A stretch of DNA of 62,333 bases from Acanthaster planci. Its lineage: Eukaryota > Echinodermata > Asteroidea > Valvatida > Acanthasteridae. Every line of letters starts with the position of its first letter. Position 1 is the first letter of the stretch. The stretch covers positions 1,072,650-1,134,982 of the forward strand of contig NW_019091445.1 in assembly GCF_001949145.1 (NCBI RefSeq). Reading direction: 5' to 3'. The notes beneath the pieces are model-generated. The model saw nothing but the letters and a program-made list of their open reading frames with translations, did not search any database and was not told where the DNA came from. Below, piece after piece: positions 22,912-45,000 of the stretch. A program made the position numbers and the translations under genes.

Positions 22912-24538
22912 TTGACAGTAATGCAGAGAAGACCTAGTTCCAAAGGAACCTGTTTCTGGTTTTTTTTTTGTCTTGTCTGCGGCAAAGCGTCAAATTGAAA
23001 AATTTATTTCATCCATGCCAGTCCAGTACTAGAAATGTGTTTGATCAAAACCTGATTTCTTTTCCGTAACCAGTTACATATATATTGGATTAAAATTCAG
23101 CATAGAAATACTGTGCACTGAAAAAATTTTTGCAAGAATTTTGCCTCCTTGTGAACATAATGCTGCTATTTGTCTTTTGTACAAGTAAGAGTATATTTAA
23201 TGAGGTTTTCTTAAATTAGTTTTATAAATTGATAATACAGTGGAACGCCGCTGTAACCAACACAACGGTGTCCACGCTAAATGTTTGGTACAGCGGTGGT
23301 TCGGTATAGCGAAATTAACTACCGAACGTTTCGTTGCCATGTTGAATGGCACCCTCTCTTGTCTAACTGAAGTGCACCCTCTTGTGATACTATGATTCGC
23401 TGTTTTTGTGATGTTTCGCTGTTGCATTCATGTTCAAAGTTTCTAGGAATGTATCTGTTGATTGTTTTTGTTTTTCATTAAATCTTGAGGTACAAAATTG
23501 ACGATTAGTTTAGCCTGACAGTCATGAAGCTACCGCTCAGGATCGATCTCTGATGCATGCTGTGGCGAATCTTGGTTGATTTGCAACTGCATAATGTTCG
23601 GTAGGTTTTGTGCACAAAATAGTGGGAGCCAAGGACAATGTTCGGTACAGCCGAATGTGTGGTATAGTAGTGCTTGGTATAGCGACGTTCCACTGTAGGT
23701 ATAAAAAAGAAAACTATCCAACCACTCTGCAACGAGTCTACTGTCTTGAGACTGGGATGTAATTAACTGAACATCTGAAGAAAACAATACCCACAGTTCC
23801 CATGAAGGAAGTAGTATTTCTTACTCTGAATTTTCTTTCGCCAGTACAAGGAATTTCGACGTTCAAAAATAGAGGAACACAGGAACTTCCGGTTGAACAG
23901 GAAAGAGCTCTTCAAGAGCCGAACCTGGCTTGAGTCGCTGATGACGAACACAAACTGTTCCTCTGATTGTAAACCCGGGCGATGATCAGCAGGAGACTTT
24001 CTGAAGGAAATTTTTCATTCCTTTTACAACCACAAGGAAGACAATGTGCATTTGGGCATACATGAACTCTGGTTTATTACCAACAGTTAAGAGTGACAAT
24101 GAAGTGTTCACTTTTTAAATATGTCTTGGGGAAAAATGCAAAAGAATTTGATACTATTCCACGCCACAGAGAAAACGTGGCTAAGGACCAGTCACGTGGG
24201 GCTGAAGAAATCAGAGAAAAATCCTTCAAAGTTAAATGGCCAAGAATTGTCTGGGAAGTGAGAATAAGTTATAACATCCGTAATAATGGCTGGAAACCTA
24301 CCTTTGCTAATTGTTTTTTTTTTATCAGCCAAATTATTCACCGAAAGCAGCTGTGATTATGAGTGCATTATTTCAAATGTGAGTTTGAGTGAACTGACGC
24401 CAACTTGAGCAACATTGTTTTGTGGTGTCAAATAAGCAAACTGGAAAGCAACGACCACTGAAACTTCACACACAGTAACTCAAATTAAAAATAAAAAAAC
24501 ATTGAAAAAAGTTATCTTCTTGGGAGGAGCACACTAGC
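22912..24538. other. Convergent intergenic region (phnX / PSMC2)
   Basis: Holds both 3' flanks. The only structure recognised is the TA-flanked MITE at 23236-23697. Confidence 0.5.
23236..23697. mobile_element. Pogo/Tigger-like MITE
   Basis: TA-CAGTGGAACG at the left end and CGTTCCACTG-TA at the right end are inverted termini with a TA target duplication. Sub-terminal GGTATAGCG / CGCTGTACC-like motifs recur inside. CAGTGGAAC...GCTATA ends with a TA target are typical of pogo/Tigger (Tc1-mariner) derivatives. There is no transposase. Confidence 0.75.
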
Positions 24539-33740
<9,202 letters not shown>

Positions 33741-33768
33741 GGTGACGTTTAAATTAAGAACTGGAAAA

Positions 33769-35145
33769 NCTTTTTCCATTTGTTTTCCTGACCTCATCCA
33801 AATGAAAGCTGAGCTATGATTGGTCACTGGAATGGAAGCAAATTAGACTGATCACAGTGCGGGTCTCATTTGTGGGTGACAGGAAAACAAAAGGAAAAGA
33901 TAGGAGCTGTGCTGCGATTGGTCAAGCTATCAAACAGCTGAAAGTTACTGAGAGTACATGCTGCTGAATTTCTGTAGTTTGGATGGGTAAAATGCTCATG
34001 ACTTTCACCATTTTAATGAGGATATAAGGTGAATAAACCTCCCCATCTGACATCTAACTTCACCAAAAAGGCATGTGTGAAATTGGGTTGCACAAATAGC
34101 TGTGATGAAAGAGTAAATTGGCACAATCAAAACCGCCAAAATGTGTTTATGGGAGTTGGTACATGGCTATCTGCTAGGTTTGTATGAACCTTACACTTCT
34201 GGAAGTACCCCAGTATTATGAGACTGGTGAGAGAAAATTGAAGTATTTTCTCTATAAATGTTTCATACGGTACCCCCAGAACTCAGAAATTCTTGTTCTG
34301 CCATGTGAGTGTGGCGGACGACAGACCCTAGAGTTCTAGGGGTCCCGGTAGGCTACATGTAAATGCTTTGATATCCACTTTCGGACGGCTAATAAACCCT
34401 GTAAGAGAAAATAATTGATATGGAATTCCTAACCTGAGACGAGTCTCATGGATTTGGGCAAGGACCAGAGTGTCAACACAAGGCAAGGTCTAGTGCCAAT
34501 GTGAACACGGGGATTGAGAATTTGAGGTCCCCCCAAGTTTTCTCATTTTAGTCGGTGCAAAACTGGTCATTCCCCCGAAAAACCAAAGGCAATGCTGTCT
34601 GAACTGCCCTGACCCTGTTTGGGGGAAATTTCAAATTGTAAATTGTGAATGTGACTTTCTTACTGATAAACCAGCCATGGAAATTTGACTCCACTATATG
34701 TCATGTGTTAAAACACCCCCAGTTTCCCGTCATACTTTCCCTCAAAACTCAAAATCCTGCCCTCTTTTTGCAACATCAACCCTACCTGCCTACAGTTATT
34801 GAGCATGATGTCATGATCATCTACCTAGCGGAATCCAAAAATTAAAATGTGCGTCTCCCTCCTCTTATTGGAACGGGATCCCCAAATTAACAATCCCCGT
34901 GAGCTGGTGAGCATGATGAGCGATGATGTTTGTCATTTCTGTAGTATTGGAACTGAGGGATTTCACATTAGTGCCGTCTGCGCATATCTGCATCGAAACC
35001 AAGGCTCTCTGTGTTGAACTTCGTCGCGCGCCCACGGAGTCCATACAGTACATGCAGTATCTAGTTCGTAAATGTGATACCACTTCAGTTTAAACCACGC
35101 CCACTGCACAAGATACACGGCCATCGCAGGTATGTTAGTTCGCGG
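33769..35145. repeat. 1.35-kb duplicated block, copy B (upstream of PSMC2)
   Basis: Begins at a single N 29 bases before the PSMC2 start codon (on the coding strand) and runs into the 593-N gap. It is near-identical to 31816-33167. It lacks about 9 bases (GATAATAGA region) seen in copy A near 32969. Confidence 0.9.
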
Positions 35146-35738
35146 NNNNNNNNNNNNNNNNNNNNNNNNNNNNNNNNNNNNNNNNNNNNNNNNNNNNNNN
35201 NNNNNNNNNNNNNNNNNNNNNNNNNNNNNNNNNNNNNNNNNNNNNNNNNNNNNNNNNNNNNNNNNNNNNNNNNNNNNNNNNNNNNNNNNNNNNNNNNNNN
35301 NNNNNNNNNNNNNNNNNNNNNNNNNNNNNNNNNNNNNNNNNNNNNNNNNNNNNNNNNNNNNNNNNNNNNNNNNNNNNNNNNNNNNNNNNNNNNNNNNNNN
35401 NNNNNNNNNNNNNNNNNNNNNNNNNNNNNNNNNNNNNNNNNNNNNNNNNNNNNNNNNNNNNNNNNNNNNNNNNNNNNNNNNNNNNNNNNNNNNNNNNNNN
35501 NNNNNNNNNNNNNNNNNNNNNNNNNNNNNNNNNNNNNNNNNNNNNNNNNNNNNNNNNNNNNNNNNNNNNNNNNNNNNNNNNNNNNNNNNNNNNNNNNNNN
35601 NNNNNNNNNNNNNNNNNNNNNNNNNNNNNNNNNNNNNNNNNNNNNNNNNNNNNNNNNNNNNNNNNNNNNNNNNNNNNNNNNNNNNNNNNNNNNNNNNNNN
35701 NNNNNNNNNNNNNNNNNNNNNNNNNNNNNNNNNNNNNN
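35146..35738. other. Assembly gap (593 N)
   Basis: Run of N. ORFs that appear to cross it are meaningless. Confidence 0.99.
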
Positions 35739-36235
35739 CCGTCAATAGCGCCCTCTACTGGTGTATTGGTTGAGCGTGTTGGTGAATGAACCAGCCGCTT
35801 GTTAATTGTTGTATATAAGTCAGGAGTCCAGGCGAATTTTATTAAGTCAGGTCTGTCCGGGTTACGTCATTAAGTTTCGACCAATCAGATTAGCCATCAT
35901 CTCGACGAAGACCAAAAATTGGGGGACGGTATACTTCGGTCCCAACGGACTCGTCCCTAGCCGCTCAGGGACGCTCCGGCGTGCCGTCCGACGCGCCTCG
36001 AGGAGGAGGGCGCCTTCGTCGGAGGGGCGCGGCGTCACACAATTTTTAGGGGTTTCACAACCCCACGCACGAGTTTTGTTTATTCGCCCTTCGCCCAAAA
36101 CACCCTCAAAATATGCGTAAAACTATGCGCTCAGCTCTCAATGCAGCCGTCCGTAACTATGCAAAATAGGCCCACGGGCTGGATGTTTTTGTGAATGAAA
36201 TAAACCGAGTTGGACGCCAAAAGTCTCAAAGTCCG
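35739..36235 (+). other. Possible solo-LTR-like segment
   Basis: It contains a TATA-like GTATATAAGT (35811-35820), a GC-rich block and an AATAAA-type signal near 36200 (GAATGAAATAAACC), an arrangement seen in LTRs. Its ends are not defined because the left side is in a gap. A near-perfect CTCF-type core lies at 35748-35761. This is inference only. Confidence 0.25.
35748..35761 (-). promoter_or_regulatory. CTCF-like core motif
   Basis: On the minus strand CCAGTAGAGGGCGC fits the bilaterian CTCF core consensus CCASYAGRKGGCRS at all positions. A 14-bp match by itself is weak evidence of binding; repeat-borne copies are common. Confidence 0.3.
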
Positions 36236-36319
36236 TTATTTATGAAAATATATAAAATATATAAGAAGCAGCGAACTTCCGACCAGTTTCGTTGACCCCA
36301 GTCACCTCCAAGCTTCTTG

Positions 36320-36975
36320 GGCACATAAATATTGCACAGTCATATTATGAATCATTTTGATAAACATCACATTCTGACTGACTGTCAACATGGCTTTCGA
36401 GCTAAAAGGTCAACAGAAACTCAGCTCATTCTCCCAATTCATGACCTCACTAAAGCTCCAGATGAGAAACGAACACACGATGTTGCTATTAGACTTCACA
36501 AAAGCGTCCGACAAAGTCCCTCAAAATCCACAAACTCAAATATTATGGAGTGAGAGGGTCACTGGCTACATGGATCGAGAGCTTTCTGATGGGTCGAACT
36601 CAACAGGAAGTGAAAGAATACATAAACAAAGTCGTTTTTGCACAGGCAATTACAAACATACACCAGGAAAGCCACTAAAATTCTCAAGGAACTTGGCTGG
36701 GAACCCTTGGAAACGAGAAGGAAAATAAGAAAACTCAGCATGATTTAAAAGATGGAAAATTATATGGCCGAAATACCCTCAACAACTACATTCACAAAAC
36801 AAGGAGGCAGTCAAGGAAACACCACAAACAGTTTCGTCATATCCGATCCTCTACTCTAGCCTTTGGAAGCAGTATTTCCCATAGGCATAAATGGAATGTG
36901 TTGCCTGCAAATGTCATTTCTTGTACTTCACTGGAGACATTTAAGGAAGGGTTAGTTAAGTTTTTTAACAATAAT
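36320..36975 (+). pseudogene. LINE reverse-transcriptase remnant
   Basis: Broken reading frames carry hallmarks of a CR1/Jockey-type non-LTR retrotransposon ORF2: ILTDCQHGFRAKRSTETQL, then (another frame) LLLDFTKASDKVPQ. After an internal deletion comes a C-terminal thumb-like stretch ending in WNVLPANVISCTSLETFKEG. The YxDD catalytic section is missing. Several frameshifts make it dead. Confidence 0.8.
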
Positions 36976-39098
36976 GACAGTTTGGACGATCCGCGCAATG
37001 CGCAGGCCAGTATGATGTGTCAAAACGGACATTTATTTTGCCGGCTCGACTATACGGATACAGATATCTCTATGTAGAACGTGATCACTCCCAATGATAT
37101 AGCACCTCTTATTGTAAAATGCCTACAGGATCGCAAAATATTAATAAGCTCCCTTTATTTGCCTATTGGACATAATACCGAACCAACATTTTCCATGGTA
37201 GGATCAGGGCAAGTCCTAACGTATTTTGCAAAATCGGGAAGATGACTAGCTATAATAGGGTGGGAAAAAACTAGTAATTTTCGTCTAAAGATACTTCGTG
37301 GGCACCAATTAAATAAAGAAAAAAAGATTCCACATTCCAAAATTTCTGCAGGTTATGTTTGCCATCCAAGGGCTCTAGAAGCGGCCAATATTCAGAGGTC
37401 AAGTTTCAGGCTGTATTAAACCGAACTTCGTGACGTCTTAATTTTGATCCTTCCGAAGAGAGCCTCGGGTGCCATTTACCCCCTCAGGTGTACCGTAAAA
37501 CAATATGGACTCATACACCGCAGGCAACAATGTGTTTGCGATACCTTTATTGCAATTCACACCTGTGACAAAATAGGAAGTGAATAGAGGGGTTTACATC
37601 GATTAACATTAAAACTAAAAGCATTCACTATGTAGAGAGTTATAAACAAATGACAAAAACATCAGACCAATTAACGGGAAAGAAAAAAAGAAAGGATGGG
37701 GCGGATTGGGACCTAGGATTCGGGCACAAAAACAGGGGTGCAACCCTGAAGAGGCCTAACAAGCTTAAGGTAAAAAAAAAAGTTGATTAAAGGAATATTG
37801 AAATATTAGTGAAAACAGACGGTTTAAAAACATCATGTATCCATATTGAGCTAGCATTGATATTACTTTTGAGCTCCAATTAAAGATTGCAGACCAGTCT
37901 GTCCCATAAGAACTGTTCAGGCACGAGGACAGTTACGGGCTAATAGAAAATTGCGCAGGAGAAATATTTGTAAAAAAGGGGTGGGGGAGTGCTAATGGTA
38001 AATCAGGAAAAAATATTTTAACGTCGCCGCTTTTGTGGGTCTCGTACACGTCTGAAAAAGGCCACAAACGCTTGTAATCTGGTCCAGTGGCTTCCGGCCT
38101 CTATTACACCTCAAAACCGGTGAACACACACGGAGTTTTATGCAGGGATCAAGCAAATCTGGACTTCCTCTCACAATAGCACTGTTCCAAATCACATCAA
38201 AAACTGAGACTGGCGCGAAACTGAGGTAATGGAAAATCCAAAAAAGGCTACTGCGCCGGCGCCGCAGGCGCCGGCCCAAAGCTAACCAGCAGGGACCGGC
38301 ACAGCCCCATGGAGCCACACCAGCGCCCTACAGGCCTGTCCGCGATATCATTGCACCGGGCTATAAAAACATAGAATAAACCGGACAAGGTTTCTCAATG
38401 ACCATGTTAAGCTTACATCAGCAATAATTTAGGAACTAGAATTAGAAAATTGCACACCAATCTATCCTCTTAAACTGTAAAACCTTTATAGAAAAGGGAA
38501 AACTGTCTGACAACACTCACTGCGCTGCGTAAAATGGCCTTAATAGGACACCGTATGAAACACACTGGAATGCCAAACGGGTGGGTCGAGTTCCGGGTGG
38601 GACGGTTGATTTTTGACCCGGGTACAAATTTATACGATCTCCGCTCGCCCGAAACATGGCCCACTCAAAAATCAATGTTATCTCGGAACAATCAGCGTCT
38701 TGCACGAAGACACGGGAAAACCTCGTGAGAATTTGATTTTGAACAGCCGTAAAATAGCGAGACCGGGCTGACAAAGCTCAAAACAATGGAAAGTTTTGCA
38801 AAATTTATAACAGTAATACTTTCCCACAAAACAGACACGAATGTTCCTATTAAATATTAAAAAAATAAAATTAAAATTTCAGCCCAGTTGTAACCCCAGG
38901 TAAACGCAAAAGGAAGCCGTCATGTTGCATGTTGTTGAACACATCCAGTGGTAATCGGTTGTACGTTCCCGGCGGTCGAGCGGAACAACAAACAGAGCTG
39001 TTCACGAGGACAGGCCTACCGAACTCAGCCTTAGTGTCGCTAACAAATAATCTTCTAAAACGTTTTTAAAACCTGCCGTGTACCGAGAAGAAACAACG
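36976..39098. other. Intergenic, upstream of the FADD-like gene
   Basis: No gene is recognised. Notable items are a GC-rich palindromic patch near 38256-38275 (GCGCCGGCGCCGCAGGCGCC) and poly-A/T tracts. The promoter and 5' UTR of the FADD-like gene should lie just before 39099, where the sequence is alignable with 48200-48389. Confidence 0.4.
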
Positions 39099-42000
39099 AT
39101 GCCAGGGGTAAGTAGCCCAAACACTTTGAAAATCAATGACATGTTTGAATTTTATCGGCACTTAAACACGGAAACCAACCGTAGCCTACGCTATCTTCAA
39201 CTTCCATATTGCGGCTGAATAACAGCAAGATATTCACCCAATATTCAGTGTGACAGGGATTAGAGTGTTATGTCATTTGGACCTTTTTTAATAAATTGAT
39301 TTTAGATATTACTGATCCGACATGCTAATGCACCAAAACTCGTAAAACCATAATACATGTACTCAAATTTCATATAGGCCTATATGAACAAAGGAATGTC
39401 GCGTCGCAATTTTGCATGGATTGGCTGTTGGTTCAATGTAACGTGCATCGCCTATTCCATACGTCATGACGTTTCCAGCATAGTAATAATCATGTGTTTC
39501 TGGCGGCCACTGAGCTTATCGCTGTGCCGTGATGAAATAAATTGGCTGCTTAAATGAGCACATTTAGCTCTTTGTGCAAGTCTGTAGGTCTGCATGTAAA
39601 AACCTGACATGCCTGTAAAGACGCTCTTTGTCATTGTTGATGTAAAAATTGTTGCTTACCATTCTGCGTGCATTGAGCTCCGCATCGGAAAAAAGTACAT
39701 TTTTGGCTGACCTGTCTCCAAAAAATGCGCGCTGCGCAAGAATTTTATTTTCCATTTTCGCAAAATTGGCGTCAAAACGACCGCAAGGAGTTACTCTAAC
39801 TCCCATAGGCCGAACTCTTGGGGAAAAAATGCACTGCAGAAATATCGGAAAATAAGTACAGAGGGGATGAATTCTTCCTGCGACTCTTTTAAGGTCAAAG
39901 GTGACGCTACACTTATCAAAATTTTCTTTTGTATTGGTTTAATCCCTCGTTTATAGTCTTCCTTACAAGACAAAATTCCCATCGTCTTTTTATGTAATCA
40001 AACTTTGCTCGATCGTCATTCTCGGTTCCAAGGTGGGAGCATTTATGGATCATAACATTTAATAAAATTCTTCCAACTACAGTGAAAATTGCGGTATCAA
40101 ACAGCCGGCCATGTCTTGCATGCAGCCACCCTATTTACACTATCATATATGATTGTTGTACATGTAGTCACACAACCAAAATGGCTTCAACAAGCAGTCT
40201 AGCATACAGTGCTCAGTGGTGCCTAACATTTACAAAAGCTATTGTAATGTTCACAAGTGCTTTGTGCGTAAAGTGCACCCAGCAAAGCCCCGGGGTTAGT
40301 CCATTAATTTAACCCGTAGATGTACAAATCAACATACTTCAGGAAAACTCCATTTTCAAAAATAGGGGTTGAAGATTTATAGGACAGTCACTACACCTCT
40401 TTGATCTAGTTGAAAAAAAAAACTTGACAGTTTGTACTCACCGTGGATCTCCATCAAGTTTAGATGACAAGCCCACAAGGCGAGGAAATGAACACTTTCA
40501 GAATATAAATCAATACATGTTTCCAAAGTTTAATGCACAATATATTCAGAATTTGAGTATATTTTACTTCCTTGGAAAAGAACTCAAAGGAAACCGACCC
40601 AAAGTCTGTATCGGAGTTTACATCTTGGCCCTAGATGGAACTCTCAATCGTCACCACAGCAAAGCCGTCACGATTACGGTCGGCTGTGAAAAATAAAAAC
40701 ATCGCGTCCACACCTCATCAAAGTTCTACATTTCTGAAATCATTTGAATCAGGATAAAAGTGGAATTTTGGAGCTCCTTGTCGCTTTAAGGGCATTGACA
40801 TTCACCGTAAAAGCGCGAGGGCAGAATCCGTCACCGATATTCTTTTTTGATATAGGAGTAGTGCGTGTTTTCAGGCATTGTACCTTAATGGGGTTTTATG
40901 GTAAAATTTTGCAGTTGTTTTGACACTGATGATTTTGAATATCACAGATACTGTTCTCATCTTGCGCAGCGCCCATTTTCCCCGTTACAAATCAACCTGG
41001 AACTATACTTTTTCACTACATGTATTTGCTCAATGGGCTGACACGCGTGCAGCCTCAAATTCGAGAAACAACAAAATTAAATGTCGGATGTCGCAGTGTG
41101 TCGTAATTTGATCAAAACTACTCATTACCGATGACTTGCTGATTTTATTTTTAACCACACAAAGAGGGGTAAAAGAGGGGATAGGCAGAAGCAAGTTGCC
41201 CCTTGAGACGTGCTGCCAGATGTAGGAATTGGAAATACCAGAATTTTACAAATAATACAACACCACTTTGATCGGGTAGGAGGAAGTTGAGGTTCCTTTT
41301 ACAGGTGAAAGACGGAAAAACAGGACTGTTAATTTTTTTTCTAGTTAGGCCTAAACCAGAACGACGAGTCATGTCTCTGTGATTTCATTATATTTTTTTA
41401 AATATTTAACAGATTTGGCTGAACATTAATCCAGAACCCTCAAAACCATGCAGCAATTTATTTTAAACTCATGAAAACGCGCGAATTTTCTGTAGCGTCT
41501 TTGCAATTTGAACGGCATTAATCTCACAAAATCAACTGTTCGGGGTGATCGTGAATACTTATAAACTGTGTTATTCAGCGACTTAGAATAAACTTACAGA
41601 ATATTCTTCATGATTTTACCCCTCGTCTATAAACTCTTTTCTTGAATTTTACATCAATTTTGCCAAACAATTTTCGAAAATATTGACCTAGTCAAGAATT
41701 ATAAGAGCAGAGTAACCCACCTCCACGATATAGACATGTAAAAAATTTGATCCTTTTTTAAATTGAAATTATGTTCCGATACAATCATAACAGATTATTC
41801 ATTAACATTTTTCCGTGCAAAACTAACATAATTTGTCCAGCCATAGAAATTTCGTAACATATTAAACAACGCGTGTGAGGAACTCTTTCAAATCACAGCA
41901 GAATCAATTCAAGCAACCTCAACTTTCTTGCCAGACTGCTGTCACCAAATCATGCCCCTGTCATTCAAAAGGGTAACTAGTCCTAGTCGATATGACTACC

Positions 42001-45000
42001 TAATACATTTGTTCTACATTTTCAAGCCTTATTTTTCTCCTTACATTTTTTTATTTAGCTTGGAAGACACTTGTATGAACTCGCTCACATCCACACAACC
42101 CATGTTTGCCTCACATACCTAGTGCGGACAATCATTTGTTTTAGTGTAATTTTGAAAGACTCGAAACTATGCTGATTTAACCTCCACTGTAGGCCTAAAA
42201 ACCCTTTCTAGGTACATCGTTAGCGATGGTTTCCTTCTTCTGTTCGTCTTTATTTTGCGACGTATAAGCCTTATCCTCAAAAAAGCGTCTAAACCTGCTT
42301 TTAGGGAGGGGGACTTGCCTGCGTCTACACTAGGTCCTCGCTATCTTCACTATGTGGACATCATCTGTTCAGGCATCCACACAATCACTGACCCATGTCT
42401 AGAGTATTTCCCTCCCTGAAAAACCGTTCAGAGGCACTGCAGGATCATCTGTGGCAGAATGAAGAGGAATTGTCCTGGAAATATCATTACAAGGTCAACT
42501 CGAAGGAGCTGTCATAGTTGGGGGGAAATGAGCATTTTTCCCCTAGTTTTCTTAACCACAGGAGAACAAAGGAATGCCGGCCACTCTGTTAAAGTCTGTG
42601 AAACAAGCATTGGTGTGGAGGGAGTGTGTTTTGGGTTTTGTTTGTTTTTGTTTTGGTTAACTACTGAATTGTACATCTTATTACAGTACCGAAAAACTCT
42701 CAGCAACATAGCTGAAAAACAGACGAGCGCAGACTTGAAGAGGATGGTCTTCTTCTGCAAAGATGTCGAAGGCATGACGAAGAGAGATCTGGAGGTGGAC
42801 AGTGCATTAGATCTCTTTGACAAACTGGAAGAACGAGGCGTTCTTTCAAAGGACAACCCACGCTTTTTGATGAAACTTCTTGGCGATATTGATCGGTTGG
42901 ACTGTCTAGAAATGTGGGAAGAATATCAGCGCGGGTTGACCAGCTCTAATGCCACAAAGAAAGGTGTGAATGAACATTTGTTTTGAAATATTCACTCATT
43001 AGATTTTTTGGCTGCCTCTTCCCAGCGGTCCGTATAGACTTTTTTCACCTACGTGACTAAATGTAAACAATACCACCACGTGTAGACCGCCTTGGCCGCG
43101 GTGATCGCACATTCCTACGGGCAGCTTTAACCGCGTGCAAGCGCACGTGCGAACGCTGTAAGCTTGACTAGTTTATGTAGTTGAATCGGTAGATTACTAT
43201 CGCAAGACTGAATCTTCGCGATGCATACGCGGTGTGGTTCGGCGTACAGTTTAACAACACGCGGGAACGGTCAGTGCAACCTCGCTCCCTAATATGCTCG
43301 TCCAGTAATGCCCAATTACCGACTTGAACAATCTGCAAGCCCTTTTGTGCACAACATATGAGACTTGCTTCCAAAATTNCAGACTTGAAGAAGATGGTCT
43401 TCTTCTGCAAAGATGTCAAAGGCATGACGAAGAGAGATCTGGAGGTGGACAGTGCATTAGATCTCTTTGGCAAACTGGAGGAACGAGGTGTTCTCTCCCC
43501 GGCCAAAACAACATTCTTGGGGAAACTTCTTGGCGATATTGCTCGGTTTGACTGTCTAGAAATGTGGGAAGAATATCAGCGCGGGTTGGCCAGCTCTAAG
43601 GACACAAAGAAAGGTGTGAATGAACATTTGTTTTGAAACATTCACTCATTAGATTTTTTGGCTGCCTCTTCCCAGCGGTCCGTATAGACTTTTTTCACCT
43701 ACGTGACTAAATGTAAACAATACCACCACGTGTAGACCGCCTTGGCCTCGGTGATCGCACATTCCTATCCTACGGGCAGCTTCAACCGCGTGCAAGCGCA
43801 CGTGCGAACGCTGTAAGCTTGACTAGTTTATGTAGTTGAATCGGTAGATTACTATCGCAAGACTTCGACTGAATCTTCGCGATGCATACGCGTTGTGGTT
43901 CGGCGTACAGTTTAACATTAATAACGCGGGAACGGTCAGTGCAACCTCGCTCCCTAATATGCTCGTCCAGTAATGCCCAATTACCGACTTGAACAATCTG
44001 CAAGCCCTTTTGTGCACAACATATGAGACTTGCTTCCAAAATTGGACAGAGCACTCTGATATGCTAAGAATACCGATTATATGAATATTTATTTCAGGGG
44101 CAGTTTGATTGGTCAGTTGAACGCATATTATCAACAACCACAGTCTCGTTTATTGAAAAGGGTATTTACGTTATTCTAAAAAGATGATTTACCATAAAAC
44201 CTTCGGTTCTTTTACAAAAAATATAGTTAATAGATTCATTTTTGTAAATTTTGAAGGTTTTCTTTAAGCGTTGTATTAAATGCAAAGTATGAAAAAAACT
44301 GGTACTAATCAAATATAGATAGACATGTATATAAAATGGATGAGTCTGTTATGTGGCATGAGCTGCTATTCGCGCACTCCATGGAAATAAATGAATATGC
44401 AGTACAATTGTTACATCGTGAATACCGCGAAGCATTGTACGCGTACTTTTACCGCATGGCCCGAATCAGCGTGGCACCCTGGATGGTACGGTGAACGGGC
44501 TTAGCGCTGCTGGCTCATGGACGAAAAACACGGCCGACTAACGACTTGATCTCAAGTCTACACGGTACTATGCACATTACCATCACAACACATAGGTCCA
44601 GCACGGTCGTGACATCACAGGAAAACGTCTGTCGGGCGATGGGTGTGAGCAAACGTCCTGGTAAAATGCCGGCTTCTCTTGAAACGTTTTGTTTTTTAAA
44701 TGGCCTATGGCACATAATATGCGGAGTATAAAGGGACAGTGTTCTCATTAAGAAGTTTAACAAATTGTGTATACGTGAAGAACTTGCCCAGTCCTCAGCC
44801 TTGGGCGAGTGAGCGTGTGCTCCTTTCATGTCAGAATTATGTCTACCCTGTTGACCTTTTTCCTGTGGTGTTAGGATTGTGCTTGACCTATGATGTGTTG
44901 TGATGGTAACGAGTGCATAGTGTTGTGATGGTAATCTACATTTTCAAGATAAACTAGTCAAACAAGAGGCGTTCGCACGTGCGCTTGCATGTGGTTGAAG

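Noticed and set aside
34963-35773. Long ORFs on both strands across 35146-35738
   Set aside because: They exist only because the 593-N gap contains no stop codons.
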